A stretch of 33,452 nucleotides of DNA from an uncultured Pseudomonadales bacterium. Its GTDB lineage: Bacteria; Pseudomonadota; Gammaproteobacteria; Pseudomonadales; Pseudohongiellaceae. The translations under genes and the position numbers were made by a program. This document shows positions 17,459-25,352 of the stretch, one piece after another (position 1 is the stretch's first letter; each line of letters begins with the position of its first letter). The DNA lies in contig CASIAB010000015.1 of NCBI GenBank assembly GCA_949372635.1, positions 1 to 33,452 on the forward strand, given 5' to 3'. Under the pieces are notes generated by a model. The model was not told the origin of the DNA and made no database searches. It saw only the letters and a program-made list of their open reading frames with translations.

Positions 17459-17848
17459 TTACTTATTTCGAGTTTGCGGAGACCACCTCTGGCATTGCAT
17501 TCTTACGACTTTGCTGGAATCACTCATTCTTACGAATTCTCCAAGCATTGTTTCCAACTCTATTTTCATGAGCGAAATAAGAGAGGCTTCAGTATCCCCC
17601 TTCAGTTGAATGAAACTACTTACAGTGACATAACCAACTTCCCATTCGTGGCTATCCCACATTGTTTGAGTGCCAGCTTCCAAATAACGAACACGTTTAT
17701 CAATTCCAGTCTCGAAGAACGACAATATCTGCTTGATACCATTGTTCGAAGACATGCACTCAATAGCAAAACCTTTGTCGCGACCATAGGAAACTGGAAT
17801 CGCTAGCGTACAAATAAAAATCAATAGTAGCTTTTTCAATTTTTCCAT
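17459..17848 (-). CDS. Small secreted protein of unknown function
   Basis: The 129-residue protein begins KLKKLLLIFICTLAIPVSYG, a good Sec signal peptide cleaved near residue 22. The mature part is about 107 residues with two cysteines (in ECMSS and MQCQRW) that could pair, and no family that I recognise. AGGGA lies close before the ATG at 17848, supporting translation. The gene is divergent from the acyl-CoA dehydrogenase genes and isolated, with about 260 empty bases beyond its stop. Confidence 0.6.
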   Translation of the reverse strand: MEKLKKLLLIFICTLAIPVSYGRDKGFAIECMSSNNGIKQILSFFETGIDKRVRYLEAGTQTMWDSHEWEVGYVTVSSFIQLKGDTEASLISLMKIELETMLGEFVRMSDSSKVVRMQCQRWSPQTRNK

Positions 17849-18186
17849 TCCCTAGCAGTGTTCTCAATTTTGGGTACTAACGCCCTTGCTAACAGGACCG
17901 ACCGTGAAGCGCTGAGGCACGTCTCTTACCCTACCACAGACCTTTTGTCAGGATGCTATATTCCTGTGAACAGGCCAACGATCAGGAGTTGGGGGCTAAA
18001 ACGTTACAGACCATGGCAGCAATTTATGAGCAGATTCTTCTATAGGTTGACTGAATGTCAGTACCCTAGCCACCACGCCAACCTACACGCTCTAACTATA
18101 TTTGTTAAATCCGAATTATCCACTTGCGTTCCCTCTCCTGCCTAGTAACAATCCCCCTTACTTTTTTCAATCGCAGGAATGTAACA
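17849..18186. other. Intergenic region before the acyl-CoA dehydrogenase genes
   Basis: This is a 338-base stretch. An open frame of 95 codons crosses it but has no family pattern, no ribosome binding site and an unlikely composition, so I do not call a gene. No clear promoter or hairpin stands out. Confidence 0.5.
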
Positions 18187-19422
18187 ATGTCTGACAGCGC
18201 CAGTAAAGACACCCTCGAACAAGCCGAGTTCCGCCAACACTGCCGCAACTGGCTGTGCGACAACACGCCCGCCGAACCCTCATTCAGGCTCCCAATTTCT
18301 GCACTCGAGATAATGACTGAAGAGCAGCTGACATACCTTAAGGATTGGCAGAAATCAGCCTATGACGCTGGATTGGTAGGTTGTGACTACCCAGTAGCTT
18401 ATGGCGGAGGTGGACGGAGCAATTGCCAACGCATAGCCAATGAGGAAATGCATAGGGCTAAAACGCCTTATATGCCGAATATTATCGGCCTGGGTATGGC
18501 AGCACCCACTCTGCTTCAATATGGCCAAGAAGAACTGAAGAAACATTTACTACCACGTCTCTTCTCTGGCGAAGACATTTGGTGTCAGGGCTTTAGTGAA
18601 CCGGGCTCAGGTTCAGACTTAGCCAGCGTGCAGACCTTCGCCCAGCGTGACGGCGATGCCTGGATAATTAACGGGCACAAGGTATGGACTTCCTTGGCAC
18701 ACTTCGCCGCCTGGATGATTATCTTGTTACGTACAGACAAGACACAAAAGCATGGAGGGCTGTCTTATTTTGTTGTGCCCATTAGCTCTGCATTGGATCA
18801 AGGCGTGAGTGTGAAGCCACTCATTAAGATGACTGGGGAAACGGGTTTCAATGAGGTGCTTTTCGAAGATCTTCAGGTCGACGATGGTTTACGTCTAGGT
18901 GCGCTCGGTCACGGTTGGCAGGTTGCCACCACGACGCTATTGCATGAGCGCGATGCAGGCGAATTGGTAACTCCACGCTCGGGAGGAATGAAAAACGCAG
19001 CGACACATAATGCCAACACTGCAAATCTCATAGATCTCGCGCGCAAGACACAATACAACGGCAAAGCTGCTGTGGAAGATCCGCTGCTGCGTGACCGCAT
19101 TATGCGACAGCTTATTCGAGAGACTGCGCTTGAGGAGAACCAACGAAGAACTCGTGTACCTGCGTTACTAGAACATCCGGCACGCCTGCAATTGCAGAAC
19201 AAACTACTTAGGTCCGAGATTGCACAGGAAACATCTGCACTGGCGCTTGAAGTTGCAGGTGCTAGTGCCTCGCTGTATTTAGGCGATCAGAATGCACCTG
19301 CCGCCGGCCAATGGCCGCTTGCCTACATGAGCAGCTATGGAAACACTATCGCTGCAGGTACTAGCGAAGTGCAACGCAATATTCTGGGTGAGCGCGTGCT
19401 TAGCTTAGCTAAATCGAAGTAA
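18187..19422 (+). CDS. Acyl-CoA dehydrogenase, first subunit of a probable heteromer
   Basis: This is a FAD flavoprotein of 411 residues that introduces an alpha,beta double bond into an acyl-CoA. GFSEPGSGSDLASV near 135-148 and WTSLAHFAAW near 167 contact FAD. TIAAGTSEVQRNILGERVL is the C-terminal signature. The Glu of the usual catalytic loop is not there; Glu254 in LLHERD is placed where isovaleryl-CoA-type enzymes have their base, so it is the likely catalytic residue (inference). I chose ATG 18187 because CAGGAA precedes it; a longer TTG frame has no support. The next gene, 19 bases on, encodes a second, shorter ACAD, the arrangement of heterotetrameric enzymes such as those acting on steroid side chains in actinobacteria. 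Confidence 0.9.
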   Translation: MSDSASKDTLEQAEFRQHCRNWLCDNTPAEPSFRLPISALEIMTEEQLTYLKDWQKSAYDAGLVGCDYPVAYGGGGRSNCQRIANEEMHRAKTPYMPNIIGLGMAAPTLLQYGQEELKKHLLPRLFSGEDIWCQGFSEPGSGSDLASVQTFAQRDGDAWIINGHKVWTSLAHFAAWMIILLRTDKTQKHGGLSYFVVPISSALDQGVSVKPLIKMTGETGFNEVLFEDLQVDDGLRLGALGHGWQVATTTLLHERDAGELVTPRSGGMKNAATHNANTANLIDLARKTQYNGKAAVEDPLLRDRIMRQLIRETALEENQRRTRVPALLEHPARLQLQNKLLRSEIAQETSALALEVAGASASLYLGDQNAPAAGQWPLAYMSSYGNTIAAGTSEVQRNILGERVLSLAKSK

Positions 19423-19441
19423 AGAAAAAATAAGGAATAAC

Positions 19442-20569
19442 ATGGCACAGCCCGATAACTATGGCTTCTCTGAAGAGGCCTCTCTGCTTAAGGACTCCGC
19501 TAGAAAGTTCTTTAAAAACAATTTTTCTACAGACAAGCTGCACCGAATGGTGGCTGACAATCCAGATTCTTCACGTGCGCCTGGCAGCCTCTGGGATAAA
19601 GAGCTCTGGCAGCAGCTTCTAGATTTAGGTTGGACTTTGCTCGCAGTTCCAGAGTCAGCAGAGGGCCTGGGCTTGTCAGCGGTCGCTGTAGCGGGCTTAG
19701 TAGAAGAGGCCGGAAGAGCCGCATTTCCTTGCCCGTTGCTGGCAACGCTGAATGCAACTTACCTGCTTGCTGCTTGCGGTGATCCCGGCAATGCAGCACT
19801 CAAGGAAATCGCGGAGGGAACCACTGCCACACTCGCGCTGACAAACCGAACCGGTTCTTGGCGGCCCCAAGACACTGAGGTAAGTGCCATCCAGAGGAAA
19901 CTGAATGGTACAGCCTGGTTTGTGCAGGACGCGCGCAAGGTTGACCGGCTTTTAGTGTGCGCAAAGAAAGACACAGGGCACTCACTGTACTGGGTGGCAA
20001 GCGACGCACTAGGAATTACAGTGCATGCCGATAGGATCGTCGACCTCACAAGGGATCAAGCCCATGTCGAATTTCTCGATGTAGAAGCTGAGGAAGTTTG
20101 TGAGGATGGACTCAAAGCACTAGAGCAGGCATTCCCTGCCATCTGGACGATGCTCGCCGCGGATGTGATTGGAGCTGCTGAATGGCAATTGCAAACCACG
20201 ACTGAGTACGCCCGCACGCGCACGCAATTCGAACGTCCTATAGGTTTCTTCCAAGCAGTGAAACATCCACTAGTCGACGTAATGATACAGATAGACGAGG
20301 CAAAATCCCTTGTCTATAACGCAGCCTGCGCGATCGATCACGAACCGCAACGCGCAGCGGAATACGCCCACATGGCAAAGGCTTCCGCGAGTGAAACTGC
20401 TGCGTTCGCCAGCAGCCGATCAGTACAATTCCATGGCGGCATCGGCTACACCTGGGAGTGCTTCGTGCAGTTGTACTTCAAGCGTCAGAAACACAGTCAA
20501 TTGTTGTGGGGCGATGCCGCTTGGCACCGGGCTCGATTGGCAGACATTGTGTTGGGGAAAATTGATTGA
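19442..20569 (+). CDS. Acyl-CoA dehydrogenase, second subunit of a probable heteromer
   Basis: The 375-residue ACAD relative has the N-terminal helical domain (residues 1-110, with LWDKELWQQLLDLGW), a divergent middle domain, and a well conserved C-terminal helical domain. The latter includes YARTRTQFERPIGFFQAVKHPL and VQFHGGIGYTWE, which form half of the FAD site. The middle domain lacks the SEPGSGSD-type FAD loop seen in its partner, so it probably depends on the first subunit, as in alpha2beta2 ACADs. Only 19 bases separate the two genes. The last ~530 bases and a short 3' flank exist as a second, degraded copy at 23130-23681 on the other side of the TonB receptor gene. Confidence 0.88.
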   Translation: MAQPDNYGFSEEASLLKDSARKFFKNNFSTDKLHRMVADNPDSSRAPGSLWDKELWQQLLDLGWTLLAVPESAEGLGLSAVAVAGLVEEAGRAAFPCPLLATLNATYLLAACGDPGNAALKEIAEGTTATLALTNRTGSWRPQDTEVSAIQRKLNGTAWFVQDARKVDRLLVCAKKDTGHSLYWVASDALGITVHADRIVDLTRDQAHVEFLDVEAEEVCEDGLKALEQAFPAIWTMLAADVIGAAEWQLQTTTEYARTRTQFERPIGFFQAVKHPLVDVMIQIDEAKSLVYNAACAIDHEPQRAAEYAHMAKASASETAAFASSRSVQFHGGIGYTWECFVQLYFKRQKHSQLLWGDAAWHRARLADIVLGKID

Positions 20570-20588
20570 ATTGGAATAAAGGCCTTTC
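20036..20588 (+). repeat. Direct repeat, copy A (3' part of the second ACAD gene)
   Basis: This segment aligns without gaps to 23130 onward, except for one base missing in the far copy. Identity is roughly nine in ten bases by hand comparison. It includes the final third of the ACAD gene and ~19 bases past its stop. It is the near member of a pair of direct repeats around the TonB receptor gene. Confidence 0.9.
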
Positions 20589-20692
20589 TAGCGCAGTTCC
20601 AACTAGGCTCACATTATTTTACTAGCCTTATCAGGCACCCCATAGTGTTAGGTTTGGAAAAGCCCAAAAAACGAGCCGACAATTATTTGCAA

Positions 20693-20730
20693 AAAAAACG
20701 CCGGCATATCAAGATTTACCGGCGTTTTTT
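20693..20730. terminator. Bidirectional intrinsic terminator between ACAD and TonB receptor genes
   Basis: AAAAAACGCCGG at 20693-20704 pairs perfectly with CCGGCGTTTTTT at 20719-20730 around a 14-base loop. The GC core with A-tract before and T-tract after works in both directions. It can therefore end the plus-strand ACAD transcript and the minus-strand receptor transcript, whose stop is at 20748. Confidence 0.9.
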
Positions 20731-20747
20731 AAGACTTGGTAATCGTT

Positions 20748-22961
20748 CTAGAATCTAAATCGCACCCCAACCATTGCCACCCTAGGAGCTTGTGCCCGAG
20801 CGCCATTCTTAGGCGCTCTAGCTACAATATCTTCGTCATCTCGAACGTTTGTTACTACAAGATAAACGTCTGCATTTTCATTAACTTCCCTTGTTAAAGA
20901 AAGATCAAATTGATTATAGCTGTCTACTTTTGTACCCATGGAGCAATCTGCTACGGAACAGGTTCCACCAAATGCATAAAGCGTTGCTGCCCCTGACCAA
21001 CCTGTACCAGTGTCAAATCCGGCACTCAATGCAAGTTGAGAGTCAGGGAGATCTGGTATAGACATTCCCGAGGTAACATCTCCCCAAAAAGAGCTATCGA
21101 ATGTATTCTTAAATTCAGCATCAGTTGATGTGTAGCTTACCCTCAGCGGGAAGCTCATGCCGCCAGATTCAATCACTGTTTGCGCGAGAAGTTCAAAACC
21201 ACTTATCTCTGCTTCTCCAGCATTAAATGTGTCTCCAATCTCGCAGTCATTCACTGCGCCACCAGAAGCTGTGCAGCTTCCAAACATGTTCTGATAATCT
21301 GTATTGAAATAGCCGAGGTCTACGAAAAAAGATCCTGACGAGTATCTAACGCCAAGCTCAGTACTTTCCGCCTCCTCCGGATCAGCCCCACCAGATGTCG
21401 GCGTAAATCCTTCATTGAACCCAGCATAAACCAAAACATTATCGTTTAAAGCATAAGTAGCTCCAAGCCCGAACATGCTAGCGTCATCATCTGAAAGTGT
21501 TTTGGGATAACCCTTTTCAGTGTTGACAGCAGTCCTTTGAGTATCGATATATCTTTTTTGTTTTATCTCCCACTCTTCGGAACGATAGCCGAGATTTAAG
21601 GTTAAGTCGCCAAGTGAAATAACGTCATTAATATAGAATGCCGTGGCTTTAGCTGTTGTCAGGCGATTGTTCGAAGAATATCCAGGCATAGCACCTTCTG
21701 TAAGAGCGCCCATTTTTCCGCCTTCCCAGTCTGCTGTGGCATACCACTGCATTCTATCCTCGCTATCTTCTGTCTCTCGATACCCGACCGTGACATTATG
21801 CATTTCGTTGGACCAGCTACCCTTTAAGTCGATCCCTTCAGATTCATATACTCTGTTATTATTCTTGAGCTTAATTTCAACTGCCTTGAGATTATCTCCA
21901 TTGAGTATCGCCGCTGCATCAGCGCTGCCCTCATTAGCTGCACCAATGATGTTGTTAATGCCATTGCCTAGGCCGTAAACTTTTTGATTATCAATCTTGT
22001 CAACTTTGAACCAATTTCGGGCAAAATCATTCTGATAAGCCGTCATACTAAAACCAAAGTCGCCCACATCTACCGTGTAGTTAAGTGACAGTGTCTCATG
22101 GTCATTATCCATATTGTCATACTTTGATAACCCGTATCTCTTATGAGGGTCTGATGCAAAAGACGCATTCGATAATCCGACATAAGTTTGATCTGAATCT
22201 TCTTCTGACCATTGATATTTGAAATTTAATTCTTGATAAATATCAGATCCACGATCACTGTTTATTCGGAATTTAGCGATATAATCATCCTTTCTAAAGC
22301 CCGTGTCCCCACGCTCATCTTGGAAGCTATCAAAGCCGTCAGTTTCCCAAACGTGAGCTTCCAAAAGAAAGCCATAATTTTCTGCTGAATTACCATATGT
22401 AATATGAGTCCTAGAAGTTCCATCTTGGCCCGCTTCCTGGTTTACAAAAATTTGCGATTCTTCAGGTATCGGAGTGCTGAGCATATTTATAGAGCCACCT
22501 ATAGTGTAGGGGCCATTGGCTATTGCGGCTGAACCTTTGAGGACTTCTATACCGGCTAGGCGGCCAGTAGTTGGAAAGTAATACGCTGAAGAGGCTGCAT
22601 ATGGCGCGGGGGCAATTAATATTCCGTCCTCCATAAGCGTTATTTTGCCTGAGCGATCGGCATAGGTGCCGCGAATGCTTATGTTTGGACGTAATCCGTA
22701 ACCTTCTTCAGGTCTAAAATTAACCCCAGGAACAGCCGAAAGAATTTTATGAATATCGGTGTATTCGAAGACCTCTAAGTCCTCTTGCGTAATTATGTTA
22801 CCAAATCCAGATAGGCTACGAGCGTCTTCTTGGGTTCCGATTATCTTTATTGTTTCGATATTCCGCTCATTAGTTGTATCTTGGCCTAGTACCGGTGACG
22901 CCAGGCTAGCTAATGAAACTGCTGCTGCAAGATGACTCAATTTGGAGATTTTAAAGTTCAT
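20748..22961 (-). CDS. TonB-dependent outer-membrane receptor (FecA-like)
   Basis: This is a ligand-gated barrel of 737 residues that uses TonB energy. The signal peptide ends ASPVLGQ near residue 27. A TonB-box-like IETIKIIG follows near 35-42. The plug domain (to ~165) carries LSAVPGVNFRPEEG, ISIRGTYADRSGKITLMEDG and VEVLKGSAAIANGPYTIGGSINM-like features. The barrel then runs to MVGVRFRF with terminal Phe. There is no N-terminal signalling domain, so no sigma/anti-sigma control is implied. The general pattern is closest to Fe(III)-dicitrate/siderophore receptors, and the Fur-box-like site upstream supports iron, though the ligand is not proven. GGGGGAT lies ahead of the ATG. The gene seems more AT-rich than both sides and sits between direct repeats. 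Confidence 0.93.
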   Translation of the reverse strand: MNFKISKLSHLAAAVSLASLASPVLGQDTTNERNIETIKIIGTQEDARSLSGFGNIITQEDLEVFEYTDIHKILSAVPGVNFRPEEGYGLRPNISIRGTYADRSGKITLMEDGILIAPAPYAASSAYYFPTTGRLAGIEVLKGSAAIANGPYTIGGSINMLSTPIPEESQIFVNQEAGQDGTSRTHITYGNSAENYGFLLEAHVWETDGFDSFQDERGDTGFRKDDYIAKFRINSDRGSDIYQELNFKYQWSEEDSDQTYVGLSNASFASDPHKRYGLSKYDNMDNDHETLSLNYTVDVGDFGFSMTAYQNDFARNWFKVDKIDNQKVYGLGNGINNIIGAANEGSADAAAILNGDNLKAVEIKLKNNNRVYESEGIDLKGSWSNEMHNVTVGYRETEDSEDRMQWYATADWEGGKMGALTEGAMPGYSSNNRLTTAKATAFYINDVISLGDLTLNLGYRSEEWEIKQKRYIDTQRTAVNTEKGYPKTLSDDDASMFGLGATYALNDNVLVYAGFNEGFTPTSGGADPEEAESTELGVRYSSGSFFVDLGYFNTDYQNMFGSCTASGGAVNDCEIGDTFNAGEAEISGFELLAQTVIESGGMSFPLRVSYTSTDAEFKNTFDSSFWGDVTSGMSIPDLPDSQLALSAGFDTGTGWSGAATLYAFGGTCSVADCSMGTKVDSYNQFDLSLTREVNENADVYLVVTNVRDDEDIVARAPKNGARAQAPRVAMVGVRFRF

Positions 22962-23093
22962 TTTGTTTCCATCCCCCGATGAAGGGTTAATAAATATTGA
23001 TAATCACTAGAACCTAACTCTATTTTAGGCCTTCCTAGAGACCAAGCGGTCATGCTCGATCAATTACCCATTATAATCTAATAGTAATCTAAA

Positions 23094-23108
23094 TAACAAT
23101 CATTATCA
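23094..23108 (-). promoter_or_regulatory. Fur-box-like operator upstream of the TonB receptor gene
   Basis: Read on the minus strand the site is TGATAAT-G-ATTGTTA. It matches twelve of the fourteen defined bases of the 7-1-7 Fur consensus (TGATAAT-n-ATTATCA). It lies about 130 bases before the receptor ATG. A half-site, TTGATAATCA, occurs nearer the gene around 22997-23006. Iron-dependent repression is the natural reading. Confidence 0.6.
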
Positions 23109-23129
23109 TTTAGGTTATTAAATGGCTCT

Positions 23130-23662
23130 ATCATCGACCTCCCACACGATTAAGCCTATGCAGAATTTCTCGATGTAGAAGCTGGGGAAGTCTGTGAAGA
23201 TGGACTCAAAGCACTAGAGCAGGCATTCCCAGCAATCTGGACGATGCTCGCCGCCGATGTGATCGGAGCTGCGGAATGGCAATTGCAAACAACGACGGAT
23301 TAGGCCCGCACGCGCACGCAATTCGAACGTCCCTAGGTTTCTTCCAAGCAGTGACACATCCACTAGTCGACGTAATGATCCAGATAGACGAGGCAAAATC
23401 CCTTGTCTATAACCCAGCCTGCGCTATTGATCACGAACCACAACGCGCAGCGGAATACGCCCACATGGCCAAGGCTTTCGCGAGTGAAACTGCTGCGTTC
23501 GCCAGCAGCCGATCGGTACAATTCCACGGCGGCATAGGGTACACCTGGGAGTGCTTCGTACAGTTGTACTTCAAGCGTCAGAAACACAGTCAATTGTTGT
23601 GGGGCGATGCCGCTTGGCACCGGGCTCGATTAGCAGACATTGTGCTCGGGGAAATTGGCTAA
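23130..23662 (+). pseudogene. Truncated, degraded copy of the second ACAD gene (direct repeat, copy B)
   Basis: The sequence repeats the last third of the ACAD gene at 19442-20569 in the same orientation, and similarity continues to about 23681. It has no start region, stops near 23150 (TAA) and at 23300 (TAG, where copy A has a Tyr codon), and a one-base deletion near 23333, so it cannot encode a working protein. By hand count about 20 of the ~30 coding differences are synonymous. This means the copy diverged while still under selection, as expected if it came from a homologous gene in a related strain rather than from a local duplication. Confidence 0.88.
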
Positions 23663-23721
23663 ATTAGAATGAAAGCCTTTCATTTCATAATTTGATCTGA
23701 GCTATTGATTTACATCTCATG

Positions 23722-25239
23722 TTACTGCGTCAGCTCAGAATAACTCATGCTATTCACCTGCTCAATTATCTTGGCATAGGCTCTTGTTGTAGCTGCAAGA
23801 CTAGCCGCAGGAATTGCTTCAGTTGTTTCAATATTGGTATGCAGCAAAATACCAGCATGCATCAACACAATCGAGGGAACAAGATCGGCGATAGTTCTAA
23901 TTTCCCCCACAGGCCCACCGGTCTCGGCCCAACGTGGAATACCAAAATCATCAAAGGCCTGCAACGTTATTTCAGCTAGTTTATTTGAACCATTTATTTG
24001 CCAGGAAAAAGGCCCTATTGCGTTGGTGGTGCACAGATCATCACCGAAGCGATCAACCAGCGCATGGGCAGTATGTTCGGCATTAATTAACAGCACAGCT
24101 TTATCGAGTATCGATTCGCGATTCTCAAACAACCAGGTGAAGCCCGTTCTCGCGATATTGTGGTGTCCTGGCGTGCCAATAATTTCTACTGTTCGCTTTC
24201 TATCCGCTTTTGGAATCTGGGCAAAGTAGCGCATTAATTCCAGAGCTGTGGCTACACCGGAGGCATTGTCGGCGGCACCTTCAAAATACCCATCGCGATG
24301 GGCGACGATAACAATTTTCTCGGCATCCGGAAATGCCGCAAGTATTTCGCCGCGCACACTGGAGGTGCTTAAACCGTCCACATAATCAACCTCGAACTGC
24401 AGGTCGATTTCAACTGGTTCAGTCAGGGCAGCGTCGGTTAGCAAGCGTTGTAGAATTGCGCCATCGGCCGAACCAATGGAAAAAGTTGGCACCGATGTTC
24501 CCACATCGTAAAACGCGGTTTGCAAATTGCCTGGCAATTCGAGCACTATAAATATTGCCGCCGCTCCCAATTGCTCCGCTCTTTGTAAAGCGCCAATTCT
24601 GCGCACCGAATTGAATACAGTGCTGCTGGTTGCTATTGAGTGAAGAACAAGCGCTTTTCCACTCACATCCCTTCCCTGAAAATCAGTAGCCATGCCCAAG
24701 CCAACATCGATCAACTCAAGTTTTGCACCCGCCCCTGAAGTACCAACCGAGCCATAGGCTGGCCAAGCTGAGGTCAACTGGGTGGCTTTGCCATCTAGCT
24801 CAACAGTTAGCTGCCAGCTTTGAGGAAGCCATTGAGTTGGCAGCGGTATAGAATCAAGTCGTACGTTTTCTACACCCGACTCGCGCAGTTGGACCATCAT
24901 CCATTCTGCAGTCTCGCTATCAGCGCTAGTACCAATAATGCGCCCCCAGAACTGATTACCTGCCTGTCTATAACGTTGTGCAATGTCAGTCTGTTGTTCG
25001 ACGAGACGCTTCATGCGGTCGCCATCGATTGAAGCGTAGGCTTCATTACTTGGATTACTTAATTGGAGATAGGACGAATCCGGAGTAAATTCCAGACCGC
25101 CGGTCTGCTCGGAAGGCGCAATACATGCAGAAGGCATTGCTGTTCTTGGATCTATTGAATTTGCCTGTGCAGTTGCGACTGGCACATACCAGCAAAACCA
25201 GCCGATCAGTAAATAGTGTGAATTCAATCGAAACCGCAT
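23722..25239 (-). CDS. M28-like metallopeptidase with PA domain, altered active site
   Basis: This is an exported protein of 505 residues; the signal peptide ends PVATAQA near residue 26. A protease-associated (PA) domain occupies about 165-260 inside an M28 (aminopeptidase) fold. Metal-ligand positions His314 and Asp324 are present in AHRDGYFEGAADNASG, and His467 in LLHTNI fits the last ligand. The Glu-Glu segment, normally GEE followed by GLLGS, reads GTPGHHNIARTG (residues 355-366), so the catalytic Glu and one ligand are missing or replaced by His. Glu388 may replace the usual Asp. It may be inactive, use a changed metal site, or be a binding protein. GGGAG lies five bases before the ATG. 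Confidence 0.8.
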   Translation of the reverse strand: MRFRLNSHYLLIGWFCWYVPVATAQANSIDPRTAMPSACIAPSEQTGGLEFTPDSSYLQLSNPSNEAYASIDGDRMKRLVEQQTDIAQRYRQAGNQFWGRIIGTSADSETAEWMMVQLRESGVENVRLDSIPLPTQWLPQSWQLTVELDGKATQLTSAWPAYGSVGTSGAGAKLELIDVGLGMATDFQGRDVSGKALVLHSIATSSTVFNSVRRIGALQRAEQLGAAAIFIVLELPGNLQTAFYDVGTSVPTFSIGSADGAILQRLLTDAALTEPVEIDLQFEVDYVDGLSTSSVRGEILAAFPDAEKIVIVAHRDGYFEGAADNASGVATALELMRYFAQIPKADRKRTVEIIGTPGHHNIARTGFTWLFENRESILDKAVLLINAEHTAHALVDRFGDDLCTTNAIGPFSWQINGSNKLAEITLQAFDDFGIPRWAETGGPVGEIRTIADLVPSIVLMHAGILLHTNIETTEAIPAASLAATTRAYAKIIEQVNSMSYSELTQ

Positions 25240-25270
25240 GGTTACTCCCTATTGTTTTCTATTCGAAATG

Positions 25271-25330
25271 AAATAAACGGGGCCACAGTAAACATACAGT
25301 ACTGTATGTTTACTGTGGCCCCGTTTATTT
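25271..25330. repeat. Perfect 60-bp palindrome with no spacer
   Basis: The left arm at 25271-25300 (AAATAAACGGGGCCACAGTA...) is the exact reverse complement of the right arm at 25301-25330, thirty bases each with no loop. It lies between the M28-like gene and the end of the cytochrome/monooxygenase gene. TAGTGTCCCC follows directly. The AAATAAACGGGG/GTGTCCCC words recall the REP-type elements mobilised by REP-associated tyrosine transposases. In RNA it would form a very stable hairpin, but no T-run follows on the minus strand. Confidence 0.9.
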
Positions 25331-25352
25331 TAGTGTCCCCTTTATTGCCTTT

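Noticed and set aside
17858..18145. Open frame of 95 codons before the acyl-CoA dehydrogenase genes
   Set aside because: No ribosome binding site, no hydrophobic or family pattern, and a composition like random frames.
23276..23662. Intact small ACAD-like gene downstream of the TonB receptor gene
   Set aside because: The open frame is only the part of the degraded copy after the TAG and frameshift; it lacks the N-terminal and middle domains and a real start.
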